The notes beneath the pieces are model-generated. The model did no database searches. It was not told the origin of the DNA and saw only the letters and a program-made list of their open reading frames with translations. Shown here piece after piece: positions 8,075 to 14,667 of a stretch of 14,681 nucleotides of DNA (its first letter is position 1; each line of letters starts with the position of its first letter). This DNA comes from an uncultured Candidatus Melainabacteria bacterium (lineage in GTDB: Bacteria > Cyanobacteriota > Vampirovibrionia > Gastranaerophilales > Gastranaerophilaceae). Both the position numbers and the translations under genes were made by a program. The stretch covers positions 1-14,681 of the forward strand of contig CAKUVB010000021.1 of the NCBI GenBank assembly GCA_934693215.1, given 5' to 3'.

Positions 8075-8090
8075 TGTTATAATACTTGTT
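8075..8090 (+). promoter_or_regulatory. Extended -10 promoter of the glycerophosphotransferase gene, predicted leaderless
   Basis: TGT then TATAAT (8075-8083) forms a perfect extended -10. The ATG at 8091 follows after seven bases (ACTTGTT), so transcription should start at 8090 or on the A of the start codon. No Shine-Dalgarno sequence is present. The -35 region is weak (GTTATT at 8055-8060), as is common for extended -10 promoters. Confidence 0.7.
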
Positions 8091-9371
8091 ATGTATATTC
8101 CGTATTATGAATTAGCACAAAATATTTCAAAAATATTACCAAACAAATATCAAAAGACGATAGTGGATTTTGGATATAAGTTAAAACTCAACCAAAATTT
8201 AAAATATATTGCAAAAAATCAAAAACAAGTACTTAAGCAACTAAGTAAAAAAACTAAACTAAATGTAGCTTTTTATGTGTATGATGATTCGAAATGGCTT
8301 AGTCAAAGTGTTTATGACTTGATGTCACAAGATGATAGATTTGAGCCGTATATTTTCGTTACTAAAAACGCAGCTTTAGAAAATAATTTTAATTACCAAA
8401 CTATTGATAATGTAAAAAAGACTTATGAGTTTTTCAAATCAAAAGATATGAATGTCCTATATGCTTATGATATCGAAAACGACAAATACATACCTTTTGA
8501 AAAAATGTCACCTAAACCGGATATTATAATTTATCAACACCCTTGGTATGTTGAAACAACTCAAGGCCCGGTAGTTTGTTCTAAATTTGCATTAACTTAT
8601 TATATCCCATATTTTATTTCTGATACTGATGAATGGTTTGAGTACGATTTGCGATTCCATAAATACATATATCGCCACTATGTGCCAAACGACATAATAA
8701 AAAATAATTATGCAAAAAAAATGACGGTTAATTCAGAAAGCTTGTTAACAGTCGGACACCCTCAACTTGATAATTATTTGGTCGATGATAATGAATACGA
8801 AAAAAAATATACAATATATGCACCACATTGGACTGTTTGTGGGAATAATTTGAGATATTCAACTTTTGATTGGAATGGACAAGAAATATTAGAATTTGCT
8901 AAACAACATACTGATTTGAACTGGGTTTTTAAACCACACCCTAATTTATACAACTTTTTTATAACTTCCGGTTATATGTCAAAAGAAAATATGGATAAAT
9001 ATTTTGCAGAATGGGGAAAAATTGGGAAAGTATGTTTGGACGGAAATTATGTATATTTGTTTAAACAATCTAGGGCAATGGTTACTGATAGTGGTTCTTT
9101 TTTGAACGAATACTTTGTAACTGGACAGCCCTTAATTCATCTTGTTTCTGAAAGTTTTAAGGGTAATGAAAGTGTGAAAAAGATTTGTAATACGTACTAT
9201 AATGTTTATTCTTTAGAAGAAATGAACAGGATTTTTAAAGAAGTTTTGATAAACGGAAATGATACAAAAAAACAAGAACGAAAAACACTTTTAGAAACCT
9301 TAAATTACCAAAATTCTGCTAAAAATATCATAGACGACATTGCTAAAATATTTGATTCAAGGTATAAATAA
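8091..9371 (+). CDS. CDP-glycerol:polyglycerophosphate glycerophosphotransferase-family enzyme (TagB/TagF-like)
   Basis: A 426-residue GT-B-fold enzyme of the Glyphos_transf family, which moves glycerol phosphate (or a related alditol phosphate) from a CDP carrier onto a glycan or teichoic-acid acceptor at the cytoplasmic membrane face. The family signature is in its C-terminal half: VGHPQLDNYL at 221-230, YAPHWT at 243-248 (YAPTWR in TagF), KPHP at 281-284 and TDSGSFLNEYFVTGQPLI at 332-349 (TDYSS...D....P in TagF). Histidines H223, H246 and H283 are candidate catalytic or binding residues. The N-terminal half (58-200) starts a Rossmann-like domain at KLNVAFYVYDD; residues 1-57 are basic and may contact the membrane. 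The next in-frame ATG would lie inside the first domain, so the annotated start is favoured. A TagD-like cytidylyltransferase that could supply CDP-glycerol lies about 1.8 kb downstream. The acceptor is unknown. Confidence 0.82.
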   Translation: MYIPYYELAQNISKILPNKYQKTIVDFGYKLKLNQNLKYIAKNQKQVLKQLSKKTKLNVAFYVYDDSKWLSQSVYDLMSQDDRFEPYIFVTKNAALENNFNYQTIDNVKKTYEFFKSKDMNVLYAYDIENDKYIPFEKMSPKPDIIIYQHPWYVETTQGPVVCSKFALTYYIPYFISDTDEWFEYDLRFHKYIYRHYVPNDIIKNNYAKKMTVNSESLLTVGHPQLDNYLVDDNEYEKKYTIYAPHWTVCGNNLRYSTFDWNGQEILEFAKQHTDLNWVFKPHPNLYNFFITSGYMSKENMDKYFAEWGKIGKVCLDGNYVYLFKQSRAMVTDSGSFLNEYFVTGQPLIHLVSESFKGNESVKKICNTYYNVYSLEEMNRIFKEVLINGNDTKKQERKTLLETLNYQNSAKNIIDDIAKIFDSRYK

Positions 9372-9386
9372 AAATTTCTAAATTTA

Positions 9387-9401
9387 TGCTAGAATAGGGG
9401 T
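9387..9401 (+). promoter_or_regulatory. Extended -10 promoter of the aminotransferase operon, predicted leaderless
   Basis: TGC then TAGAAT (9387-9395) is a good extended -10 inside a 30-base spacer. Six bases (AGGGGT) separate it from the ATG at 9402, placing the predicted transcription start exactly on the start codon. The AGGGG looks like a ribosome binding site but ends one base from the ATG, too close to work as one. It would also lie upstream of the predicted transcript start. Confidence 0.65.
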
Positions 9402-10502
9402 ATGGAACATAAATTGTTAATGGTCTTAGGACCAACAGAAGTTGAGAGGGATATTTTAGAAATCGCATCACAACCTCAAGAATATATGAGGACAGATGAT
9501 TACACTTCAAAATGGCTTAAGATTTTTGAAGGCTTAAAATATTGTTTTCAAACAAAAAATACAGTAGTTGTAACCGCTTCATCAGGTACTGGAGTAATGG
9601 AATCCGCAGTTACAAATTTTTTGAGCAAAAATGATACTGCTATATATATTAACGGTGGTTCTTTTGGTAAACGCTGGGGTGATATATGCAAAAAACACAA
9701 AATTAATACGGTTGAAATTTCTGTACCTTTTGGAGAAAGTCCAAACCCAAAAATTGTTGAACAAACTTTAAACCAAACAAAAAATCCAAAAGTTGTATTT
9801 GCTACATTGAATGAAACTTCATCAGGTGCTTTAACTGATATAAAATCTATTGGTGAAATTATTAAACAATTCCCTGAAACACTTTTTATTGTTGATTGTG
9901 TGAGTGGTCTTTTAACTGATGAGTTTTTACAAGATGAATGGGGAGTTGATGTTGCAGTTTCGGCTTCGCAAAAAGCTTTTGCACTTCCACCGGGATTAGG
10001 ATTTCTTTCTGCGAACGAAAAAGCTTTAGAAATTGCACAAAAATCTGACTTAAGAAACTTTTATTTTGATATTTTTGATTATGTTAATAATGCAAAAAGA
10101 GGTCAAACCCCTTTTACACCTGCAGTTAGCCTTGTTAATCAACTGGATAAACGATTAGAAAAAATACAAAAAGAAGGATTAAAAAACTTTAGAACACGAT
10201 ATAAACAAAATACGGAGATTTTACGCAAAGGATTAGAATTACTCGATTTTAAGCTTTTAGCAAAAACACCTGCAAATTGCGTAAGTGCCGTAATGACAAA
10301 TGATATAGATGCAAGCCTTGTTGTAAAAATAATGCGAGAAAAATATAATATTGAAATCGCACCATCAGGTGGAGATTTAAAAACAAAATTATTCAGAATC
10401 GGCAACTATGGAAATGTTGGCGAAGATGAAATTAATCAATGCTTGAATGCATTGAAAAAAGTAAAGGAAGAACTATATGCAAACGAGAGTTTACACAGAT
10501 AA
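9402..10502 (+). CDS. Class V PLP-dependent aminotransferase (alanine-glyoxylate / AEP transaminase-like)
   Basis: A fold-type I aminotransferase of 366 residues that uses pyridoxal phosphate to move an amino group. The start VLGPTEV (8-14) is the LxPGPT-type beginning of the serine/alanine:glyoxylate and 2-aminoethylphosphonate:pyruvate transaminase group. ASSGTGVMESAV at 59-70 is the phosphate-binding turn, IVDCVSG at 163-169 carries the aspartate D165 that holds the PLP ring, and SASQKAFALPPG at 187-198 carries the Schiff-base lysine K191. All key residues are intact. The substrate cannot be read from sequence. Its genomic partners are a methyltransferase, a cytidylyltransferase and an acetyltransferase rather than amino-acid or glyoxylate genes. 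This suggests it makes an amino-containing precursor for a surface polymer. No PEP mutase is present, so an aminoethylphosphonate route is unproven. A second ATG at 9420 is possible, but it lacks a ribosome binding site too. Confidence 0.85.
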   Translation: MEHKLLMVLGPTEVERDILEIASQPQEYMRTDDYTSKWLKIFEGLKYCFQTKNTVVVTASSGTGVMESAVTNFLSKNDTAIYINGGSFGKRWGDICKKHKINTVEISVPFGESPNPKIVEQTLNQTKNPKVVFATLNETSSGALTDIKSIGEIIKQFPETLFIVDCVSGLLTDEFLQDEWGVDVAVSASQKAFALPPGLGFLSANEKALEIAQKSDLRNFYFDIFDYVNNAKRGQTPFTPAVSLVNQLDKRLEKIQKEGLKNFRTRYKQNTEILRKGLELLDFKLLAKTPANCVSAVMTNDIDASLVVKIMREKYNIEIAPSGGDLKTKLFRIGNYGNVGEDEINQCLNALKKVKEELYANESLHR

Positions 10503-11190
10503 AATAGAAATCGACAATAATTCAACAAAAGAATTTTGGGAAAATCGTGCAAACAACATAAATAATTTGCAAACTGTTTTGCTAGGTTCAGATAAAACAG
10601 GAATAGAACAAAATACCAGAAATGAACACGAAAAATTAATAGTTGAATCTGTTGTTAAACAAATCAAAAATCCTAGAATTTTGGATATTGGTTGTGGCAT
10701 TGGACGTTGGGCAGAAAATTTAATTAATCAATTTGACTCTTATACAGGTGTCGATTTTTCTGAAGGTTTTATAGACTACGCATCTAAAAAATTTAGTGAT
10801 AATGAAAACATTAAATTTTACAATAATTCAATTTTAAATTTAGATAAAGAAATATTAAACTCAAAATTTAATTTTATAATTTGCACAGGTGTTTTGATGT
10901 ATGTCAATGATTCTAATATTTTAAATATTTTTAAAGCATTTAGGAGAGTTACTCCTGAATATGTATATATTCAGGAGTCCATTAGTCTAATGGACGCTCG
11001 TTTGACATTAAACCAATTTAAATCAAAAGATTTACAAACAAATTACAATGCTATTTATCGTACAAAACAAGAATATGAGGAATATTTCAAAACAAATAAA
11101 TTTGATATTATAAAAACAGATTTATTGCTTGATAACAAATCAGGCGCAAGAGAAGAAACTAACGCACAATATTGGATATTAAAAGGATAA
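10477..11190 (+). CDS. Class I SAM-dependent methyltransferase
   Basis: A 237-residue soluble methyltransferase with the Rossmann-like class I fold. Motif I is LDIGCGIGRW at 69-78 (SAM binding), the acidic ribose-contacting residue is D93 in GVDFS, and FNFIICTGVLMYV at 131-143 is the motif IV strand and helix. The N-terminal segment EFWENRANN resembles those of small-molecule and sugar methyltransferases with a Methyltransf_11/25 domain. It starts 26 bases inside the aminotransferase gene, with AAAGGAAG (about eight bases spacing) as a ribosome binding site, so the two are co-expressed and probably translationally coupled. That fits action on the same product or its derivative. The acceptor (amine, phosphate ester or sugar hydroxyl) is not evident. 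The coding sequence holds an unusually perfect pair of inverted repeats (10951-10993). Confidence 0.85.
   Translation: MQTRVYTDKIEIDNNSTKEFWENRANNINNLQTVLLGSDKTGIEQNTRNEHEKLIVESVVKQIKNPRILDIGCGIGRWAENLINQFDSYTGVDFSEGFIDYASKKFSDNENIKFYNNSILNLDKEILNSKFNFIICTGVLMYVNDSNILNIFKAFRRVTPEYVYIQESISLMDARLTLNQFKSKDLQTNYNAIYRTKQEYEEYFKTNKFDIIKTDLLLDNKSGAREETNAQYWILKG
10951..10993. repeat. Two adjacent perfect inverted repeats inside the methyltransferase gene
   Basis: ACTCCTGAATAT (10951-10962), a four-base loop GTAT and its exact reverse complement (10967-10978) form a 12-bp perfect stem. Directly adjoining it, CCATTA (10979-10984), loop GTC and TAATGG (10988-10993) form a second, 6-bp stem. There is no following T tract, so it does not look like an intrinsic terminator. 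Codons read through both stems (methyltransferase residues about 159-173). Confidence 0.85.
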
Positions 11191-11194
11191 AATT

Positions 11195-11656
11195 ATGATA
11201 GGAAATAAAACAGTTGTTTATACATCAGGCACATTTGATATGTTGCATATAAACCATTTGAAAATGATTGAATATGCACGTGCATTAGGTGATATTCTAA
11301 TTGTCGGAGTAAATACTGATGAACTTGTTGCAAGTTACAAATCAGAACCTATTATTCCGTTTGAAGAACGTATTGCGTTGATGAAAGCAATAAAATATCC
11401 TGATATTGTAATTCCACAACATAGCCTTGACCATAGAGATAAGGTTAAAAAACTAAATTTTGATGTATTTGTTGTCGGTGATGATTGGACAGGCAAATAC
11501 GATTATCTAAAAGAAATGGGTGTAACCGTTGTTTATTTCCCTTATGGCAAAGGTGTTTCATCATCATCATTGAGAGAAAAAATATATTCTAATTATGAAA
11601 AACTAAAACACAAAGCCGATAACCATTTTCCACAAGATATATGTATAGAGGAATAA
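11195..11656 (+). CDS. TagD-like cytidylyltransferase (probable glycerol-3-phosphate cytidylyltransferase)
   Basis: A 153-residue nucleotidyltransferase that couples CTP to a small phosphorylated alcohol, releasing pyrophosphate. SGTFDMLHINH at 11-21 is the HxxH (HxGH-type) nucleotide-binding motif with H18 and H21. VVGDDWTGKYDYL at 93-105 closely matches the VVGDDWEGKFD stretch of Bacillus TagD. The closing motif that is RTxGISTT in TagD is here KGVSSSSLREKI (119-130), serine-rich. CDP-glycerol is the most likely product because a glycerophosphotransferase-family gene is upstream. A different phospho-alcohol, such as an ethanolamine-type substrate, cannot be excluded given the aminotransferase and methyltransferase neighbours. 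It starts four bases after the methyltransferase with AAAGGAT as ribosome binding site. Confidence 0.86.
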   Translation: MIGNKTVVYTSGTFDMLHINHLKMIEYARALGDILIVGVNTDELVASYKSEPIIPFEERIALMKAIKYPDIVIPQHSLDHRDKVKKLNFDVFVVGDDWTGKYDYLKEMGVTVVYFPYGKGVSSSSLREKIYSNYEKLKHKADNHFPQDICIEE

Positions 11657-11659
11657 ATC

Positions 11660-12448
11660 ATGCTAAAAAAAATATTCAATATTATCAATAATTTATTCCC
11701 ATACAAAACACAGGGTAAAAATAATCAAATTTTTGTTACTTATAACGGCAAAAAGAAAAGGCTAAAAAGAAAACTAGATGGTCTAAATGTTTCAATTAAT
11801 GGAAGTAACAATTATTTAGAAATAGAATTGCCAATATCATTCAAAAATACAAATATAAAATTAGTTGGAGAAAATGCTGTTTGCATAATCAAAAAGACTC
11901 CAATAAAAGTAAACCAAGCTAATATTTATGTTAGCAGTTGGGGACGATGTTTTATAGATGAAGGAATTTGGCTGAATCACCCAAACATCGAAATAATCGT
12001 AAATAACAATGAAAGATATAAACCACATAAACTTATTATCGGTAAAAGAGCACAATTTGGTAGAGAACTTACTATCAGAACATCTGACGGACATTCAATT
12101 TATAATGTTGGTGAAAAATTACCATACAATGAACCTGAAGATATTATTATAGGTGATGACGTTTGGATAGCACAAAGATCAACAATAATTAAAGGTGCAC
12201 AAATTCCTTCAAACTGTGTTGTTGGGGCGTGTTCTCTCGTTAACAAAAAATTTGAAGAAGAAGGTTGTATTATTGCAGGTAATCCTGCAAAAGTTATCAA
12301 ACGCAATATTCGATGGGAATTTGACCCGTACGGTCATGTTCTCAACAAACACAACAAAAATATTAGTGATGAAAAAAATATCAAACACATGATTATAAAA
12401 AGATTAAGACGCAAACTCTTAAGATTTTTGTTTCGTTTTTATTTCTAA
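11660..12448 (+). CDS. Hexapeptide-repeat (left-handed beta-helix) acyltransferase, surface polysaccharide O-acetyltransferase-like
   Basis: A 262-residue protein whose middle is a left-handed beta-helix acetyltransferase of the WcaF/xenobiotic-acetyltransferase type, which uses acetyl-CoA to acetylate sugar hydroxyl or amino groups. Short beta-helix coils run from about residue 43. SDGHSIYN at 142-149 carries the likely catalytic H145. IIIGDDVWIA at 162-171, IPSNCVVGACSLV at 182-194 and IIAGNPAKVIK at 204-214 are the standard C-terminal signature. The ribosome binding site is AGAGGAA, three bases after the cytidylyltransferase. Odd: a 40-residue tail beyond the domain ends in a strongly basic and aromatic stretch (IKRLRRKLLRFLFRF) that could lie on the membrane. 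The last 30 bases overlap the end of the convergent licD gene. It is the final gene of the operon and probably modifies the same glycan. Confidence 0.85.
   Translation: MLKKIFNIINNLFPYKTQGKNNQIFVTYNGKKKRLKRKLDGLNVSINGSNNYLEIELPISFKNTNIKLVGENAVCIIKKTPIKVNQANIYVSSWGRCFIDEGIWLNHPNIEIIVNNNERYKPHKLIIGKRAQFGRELTIRTSDGHSIYNVGEKLPYNEPEDIIIGDDVWIAQRSTIIKGAQIPSNCVVGACSLVNKKFEEEGCIIAGNPAKVIKRNIRWEFDPYGHVLNKHNKNISDEKNIKHMIIKRLRRKLLRFLFRFYF
12419..12448. other. Tail-to-tail coding overlap between acetyltransferase and licD genes
   Basis: Both stop codons lie inside the other gene: the plus-strand TAA is at 12446-12448 and the minus-strand TAA at 12421-12419. The 30 shared bases are T-rich on the plus strand and contain no hairpin. 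Neither operon therefore has a visible intrinsic terminator here, and converging transcripts would overlap. Confidence 0.9.
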
Positions 12449-14266
12449 TAATGGTGCTATTGAAAAATTAGAAGGGAAGTTCCAATAATCCGGATATTGA
12501 ACTCTAATATATCCGTCAGGGTCGTTTGGAGCCCAGAATTCATAACCTTCAAATTTCACCTTTTTGCGAGGGAATATCATATCCTGACTCATTGGACCTG
12601 TTGGATTAACAATATAACTACCCAAACTATCCACACCATAATAAATAAAACTACTTTTATCTGCTACATTTTTATTGTTTGCGATTTCTAAATTCAAGAA
12701 ATCTGTCATATCTTGCCAAGAATCAATTAATCCTAGTTGATTTTTAATTGTTGACATATATTTTTTGTATTCAGTTAAAGTATATTCATCTTTGTAATAT
12801 TCATGCGGAAATACTTCTATTAATCTACAATTTTTGAAACTTTCGCCTTGATAAATTTGTGTATATTTTGGACCATTATAATACAGTATTTCTCCATTAC
12901 TATTTTTCAAAGCAGAATCAATAACCTGAATTGAATTTCCTTTTGAAGCTGAAATTTTTGAAATATCTATTGATTTAAAATTCTCTTTCAAAATGAGTTT
13001 TAATCGTTCATAATCTTTACGCATCATTCCAACATCAAAATCATCGTCCCAAGGAACGAAACCACCATGTCTAACTACACCTATTAATGTTCCTGATGTT
13101 ATAAAATATTCTAAATTATGAGCATCAAAAAAATCTGTCATTTTTTTTGCAAAATCAACGCAATCCAGCTGATATTGTCTAAGACGTTTTTCTTGACAAG
13201 GTTTTATCGTTTTTATGTCAACAATATCGAGCATTAAGTCTGCTAACGGTTTTGTTTCCTTATACAATTCTTTATATTTTTTTTCTTTTGAAAACCTAAA
13301 TTTTCTCTCTAATTTCTTTAACATTAACTGTTTATCAAGACTATGTTTGACAACCTCGCATGTTTCTCTATAACCAATATGAGAATTAAATATAATTTCT
13401 TTTGGCATAGACATATAATCATTACCATAATTTATTAGCAACGATTTTTCTGGTTTGTTAGGAACACAACATTGTGTATTTTCATAATCTACTTTTTTTA
13501 TAGGTAAAATATCATCAACCTTATACCAATCAGTAAATGGTATAAACGTAATATCATAGTTATCATAGCCATAATAAATTTTATTAGATTTTACACCAAT
13601 CTTATTATTGCTCAATCTCAATTCTTTTAAATATTTATTAAGTTCTGCAAAATTGTCTATTTTTGTTTTCTGACGTTTAATCAAATTTATATCTTTTTTT
13701 ATTTCTTCTTCTGTATAATCATCAGAATAATAATCATAAGGGTGAATATCCAATGTCATAAGATTTTTCATACTATCACCTTGTAATATCTGCAAGTGTG
13801 TTGGAAAAATCGCAAAAGACATTACGTTTGGATTTTTTTTGATAAACTCATTAATTACAAAACTTCTGTTTCTTTTTGTATAAGAAATTTCACTAACATC
13901 AACTTCTAAACAGTTTTTTCTCAAATATTCTATCAATTTATCGAAATCATCTCTAATCATTCCTATATCTATATCATCGTCCCAAGGAATGAAACCTTTA
14001 TTTCTATATGCACCAAGAAGATTTCCACTTGTTAAAAAATATTTAACATCATTTTTTTCAAAATCTTCAAACCAATTTTTTGCAAAATCGAGTAATTTTA
14101 ACTGATACTCTCTTAACTCGCCTTTGCAAGGCTTAAGTGTTTTTGTATCAGCAATATTTTTCAAAAATTGATAAGTATGATAACTCTTTTTATAATAATT
14201 TTTAAGCTTTTTTTCTTTTGATTCGAATTTGTTTTTTAATCTTTTTATTAAAACTGATTTTTCCAT
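12419..14266 (-). CDS. Tandem LicD-domain phosphotransferase (two complete LicD modules)
   Basis: A 615-residue cytoplasmic protein made of two copies of the LicD nucleotidyltransferase-like fold. LicD proteins move phosphocholine or other phospho-substituents from a CDP carrier onto surface glycans. Module 1 (about 17-305): REYQLKLLDFAK at 52-63, YFLTSGNLLGAYR at 76-88, WDDDIDIGM at 95-103. Module 2 (about 327-605): RQYQLDCVDFAK at 363-374, YFITSGTLIGVVRHGGF at 387-403, WDDDFDVGM at 406-414. The metal-binding aspartates of the DDDxD motif are present in both (96-98 and 100; 407-409 and 411), so neither copy is obviously dead. Motifs are offset by exactly 311 residues, indicating internal duplication. 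The start at 14266 overlaps the upstream stop (TAATG), with only a weak AGG before it, implying coupled translation. The phospho-group and acceptor are unknown. Confidence 0.88.
   Translation of the reverse strand: MEKSVLIKRLKNKFESKEKKLKNYYKKSYHTYQFLKNIADTKTLKPCKGELREYQLKLLDFAKNWFEDFEKNDVKYFLTSGNLLGAYRNKGFIPWDDDIDIGMIRDDFDKLIEYLRKNCLEVDVSEISYTKRNRSFVINEFIKKNPNVMSFAIFPTHLQILQGDSMKNLMTLDIHPYDYYSDDYTEEEIKKDINLIKRQKTKIDNFAELNKYLKELRLSNNKIGVKSNKIYYGYDNYDITFIPFTDWYKVDDILPIKKVDYENTQCCVPNKPEKSLLINYGNDYMSMPKEIIFNSHIGYRETCEVVKHSLDKQLMLKKLERKFRFSKEKKYKELYKETKPLADLMLDIVDIKTIKPCQEKRLRQYQLDCVDFAKKMTDFFDAHNLEYFITSGTLIGVVRHGGFVPWDDDFDVGMMRKDYERLKLILKENFKSIDISKISASKGNSIQVIDSALKNSNGEILYYNGPKYTQIYQGESFKNCRLIEVFPHEYYKDEYTLTEYKKYMSTIKNQLGLIDSWQDMTDFLNLEIANNKNVADKSSFIYYGVDSLGSYIVNPTGPMSQDMIFPRKKVKFEGYEFWAPNDPDGYIRVQYPDYWNFPSNFSIAPLLEIKTKQKS
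13041..13063 (-). repeat. Direct repeat copy in licD module 2
   Basis: 23 bases encoding the module 2 DDDxD region match 13974-13996 at all but one position (C here, T there). The two copies are 933 bases apart, exactly 311 codons, so this is the trace of a within-gene duplication kept by selection on the active-site motif. Confidence 0.85.
13974..13996 (-). repeat. Direct repeat copy in licD module 1
   Basis: Partner of the copy at 13041-13063, encoding the module 1 active-site aspartates. Flanking sequence has diverged much more than these 23 bases. Confidence 0.85.
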
Positions 14267-14667
14267 TATTTACCTAATAAAACCTTAATTGTGTATAAAA
14301 AAGTTGGTTCAATTATTGAACGTATTGGTTTGTCTTCGTTTTGCGTATTTATAAGAAGTTGATACTCTAAAGAATCACACAAACTTGTATCATCATACAA
14401 AGCAACTAATATCACATCTAAATCAAAATCTTTTAATTCTTCAGGTGCAAGAGCTAAATACGGAGTAGGATTTGAATTTTTTGAGGTTTCAAACTTTTTG
14501 TCGGCAATACCCACAATGTTTAATTTAGACAAATCAAAATTATTTTTTAGAATTTGGAAATATTCTCCTGCACCATAGATTACAATTTTTTTATTTTTAT
14601 ATTTACGTGCAAGTTTATTAATTTGTCTTTGTGCATGTACTGCTTTAAAATAGCTTAATATGTTCAT
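14266..14667 (-). CDS. Small Rossmann-fold nucleotide-binding protein of surface-glycan loci
   Basis: A 133-residue protein with one Rossmann-like beta-alpha unit. KKIVIYGAGEYFQIL at 26-40 is the glycine-rich nucleotide-binding loop, IVGIADKK at 51-58 the second strand with its acidic end, and DLDVILVALYDD at 82-93 a further strand. It resembles the stand-alone or N-terminal NAD(P)- or CoA-binding-like domains found beside sugar acyltransferases and LicD genes (PglD N-terminal domain and relatives); its exact role is not known. The N-terminal 25 residues are helical and basic. The start has AGAGG about five bases upstream in the last visible bases, so the protein is complete. It is directly coupled to licD through a one-base stop/start overlap, which suggests the two proteins work together. 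Its promoter and any earlier genes lie beyond the right edge. Confidence 0.7.
   Translation of the reverse strand: MNILSYFKAVHAQRQINKLARKYKNKKIVIYGAGEYFQILKNNFDLSKLNIVGIADKKFETSKNSNPTPYLALAPEELKDFDLDVILVALYDDTSLCDSLEYQLLINTQNEDKPIRSIIEPTFLYTIKVLLGK

Noticed and set aside
9396..9400. AGGGG as ribosome binding site for the aminotransferase
   Set aside because: It ends one base from the ATG, far too close for 16S pairing to position the start codon, and lies upstream of the predicted transcript start.
9402..11656. Complete aminoethylphosphonate pathway
   Set aside because: No PEP mutase or phosphonopyruvate decarboxylase is present, and the cytidylyltransferase is TagD-like rather than the LicC-like type linked to phosphonates; kept only as an alternative for the aminotransferase.
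12100..12306. Minus-strand open frame inside the acetyltransferase gene, with similar shadows at 1495-1719, 2777-3028, 3636-3965, 4173-4436, 7544-7873, 10139-10405 and 11861-12094
   Set aside because: All are antisense to well-supported genes, lack ribosome binding sites and family motifs, and are explained by AT-rich codon shadows.
12491..12515. 7-bp inverted repeat CGGATAT/ATATCCG as a terminator for the plus-strand operon
   Set aside because: Short stem with an 11-base loop, no T tract on either side, and it lies within the licD coding sequence.
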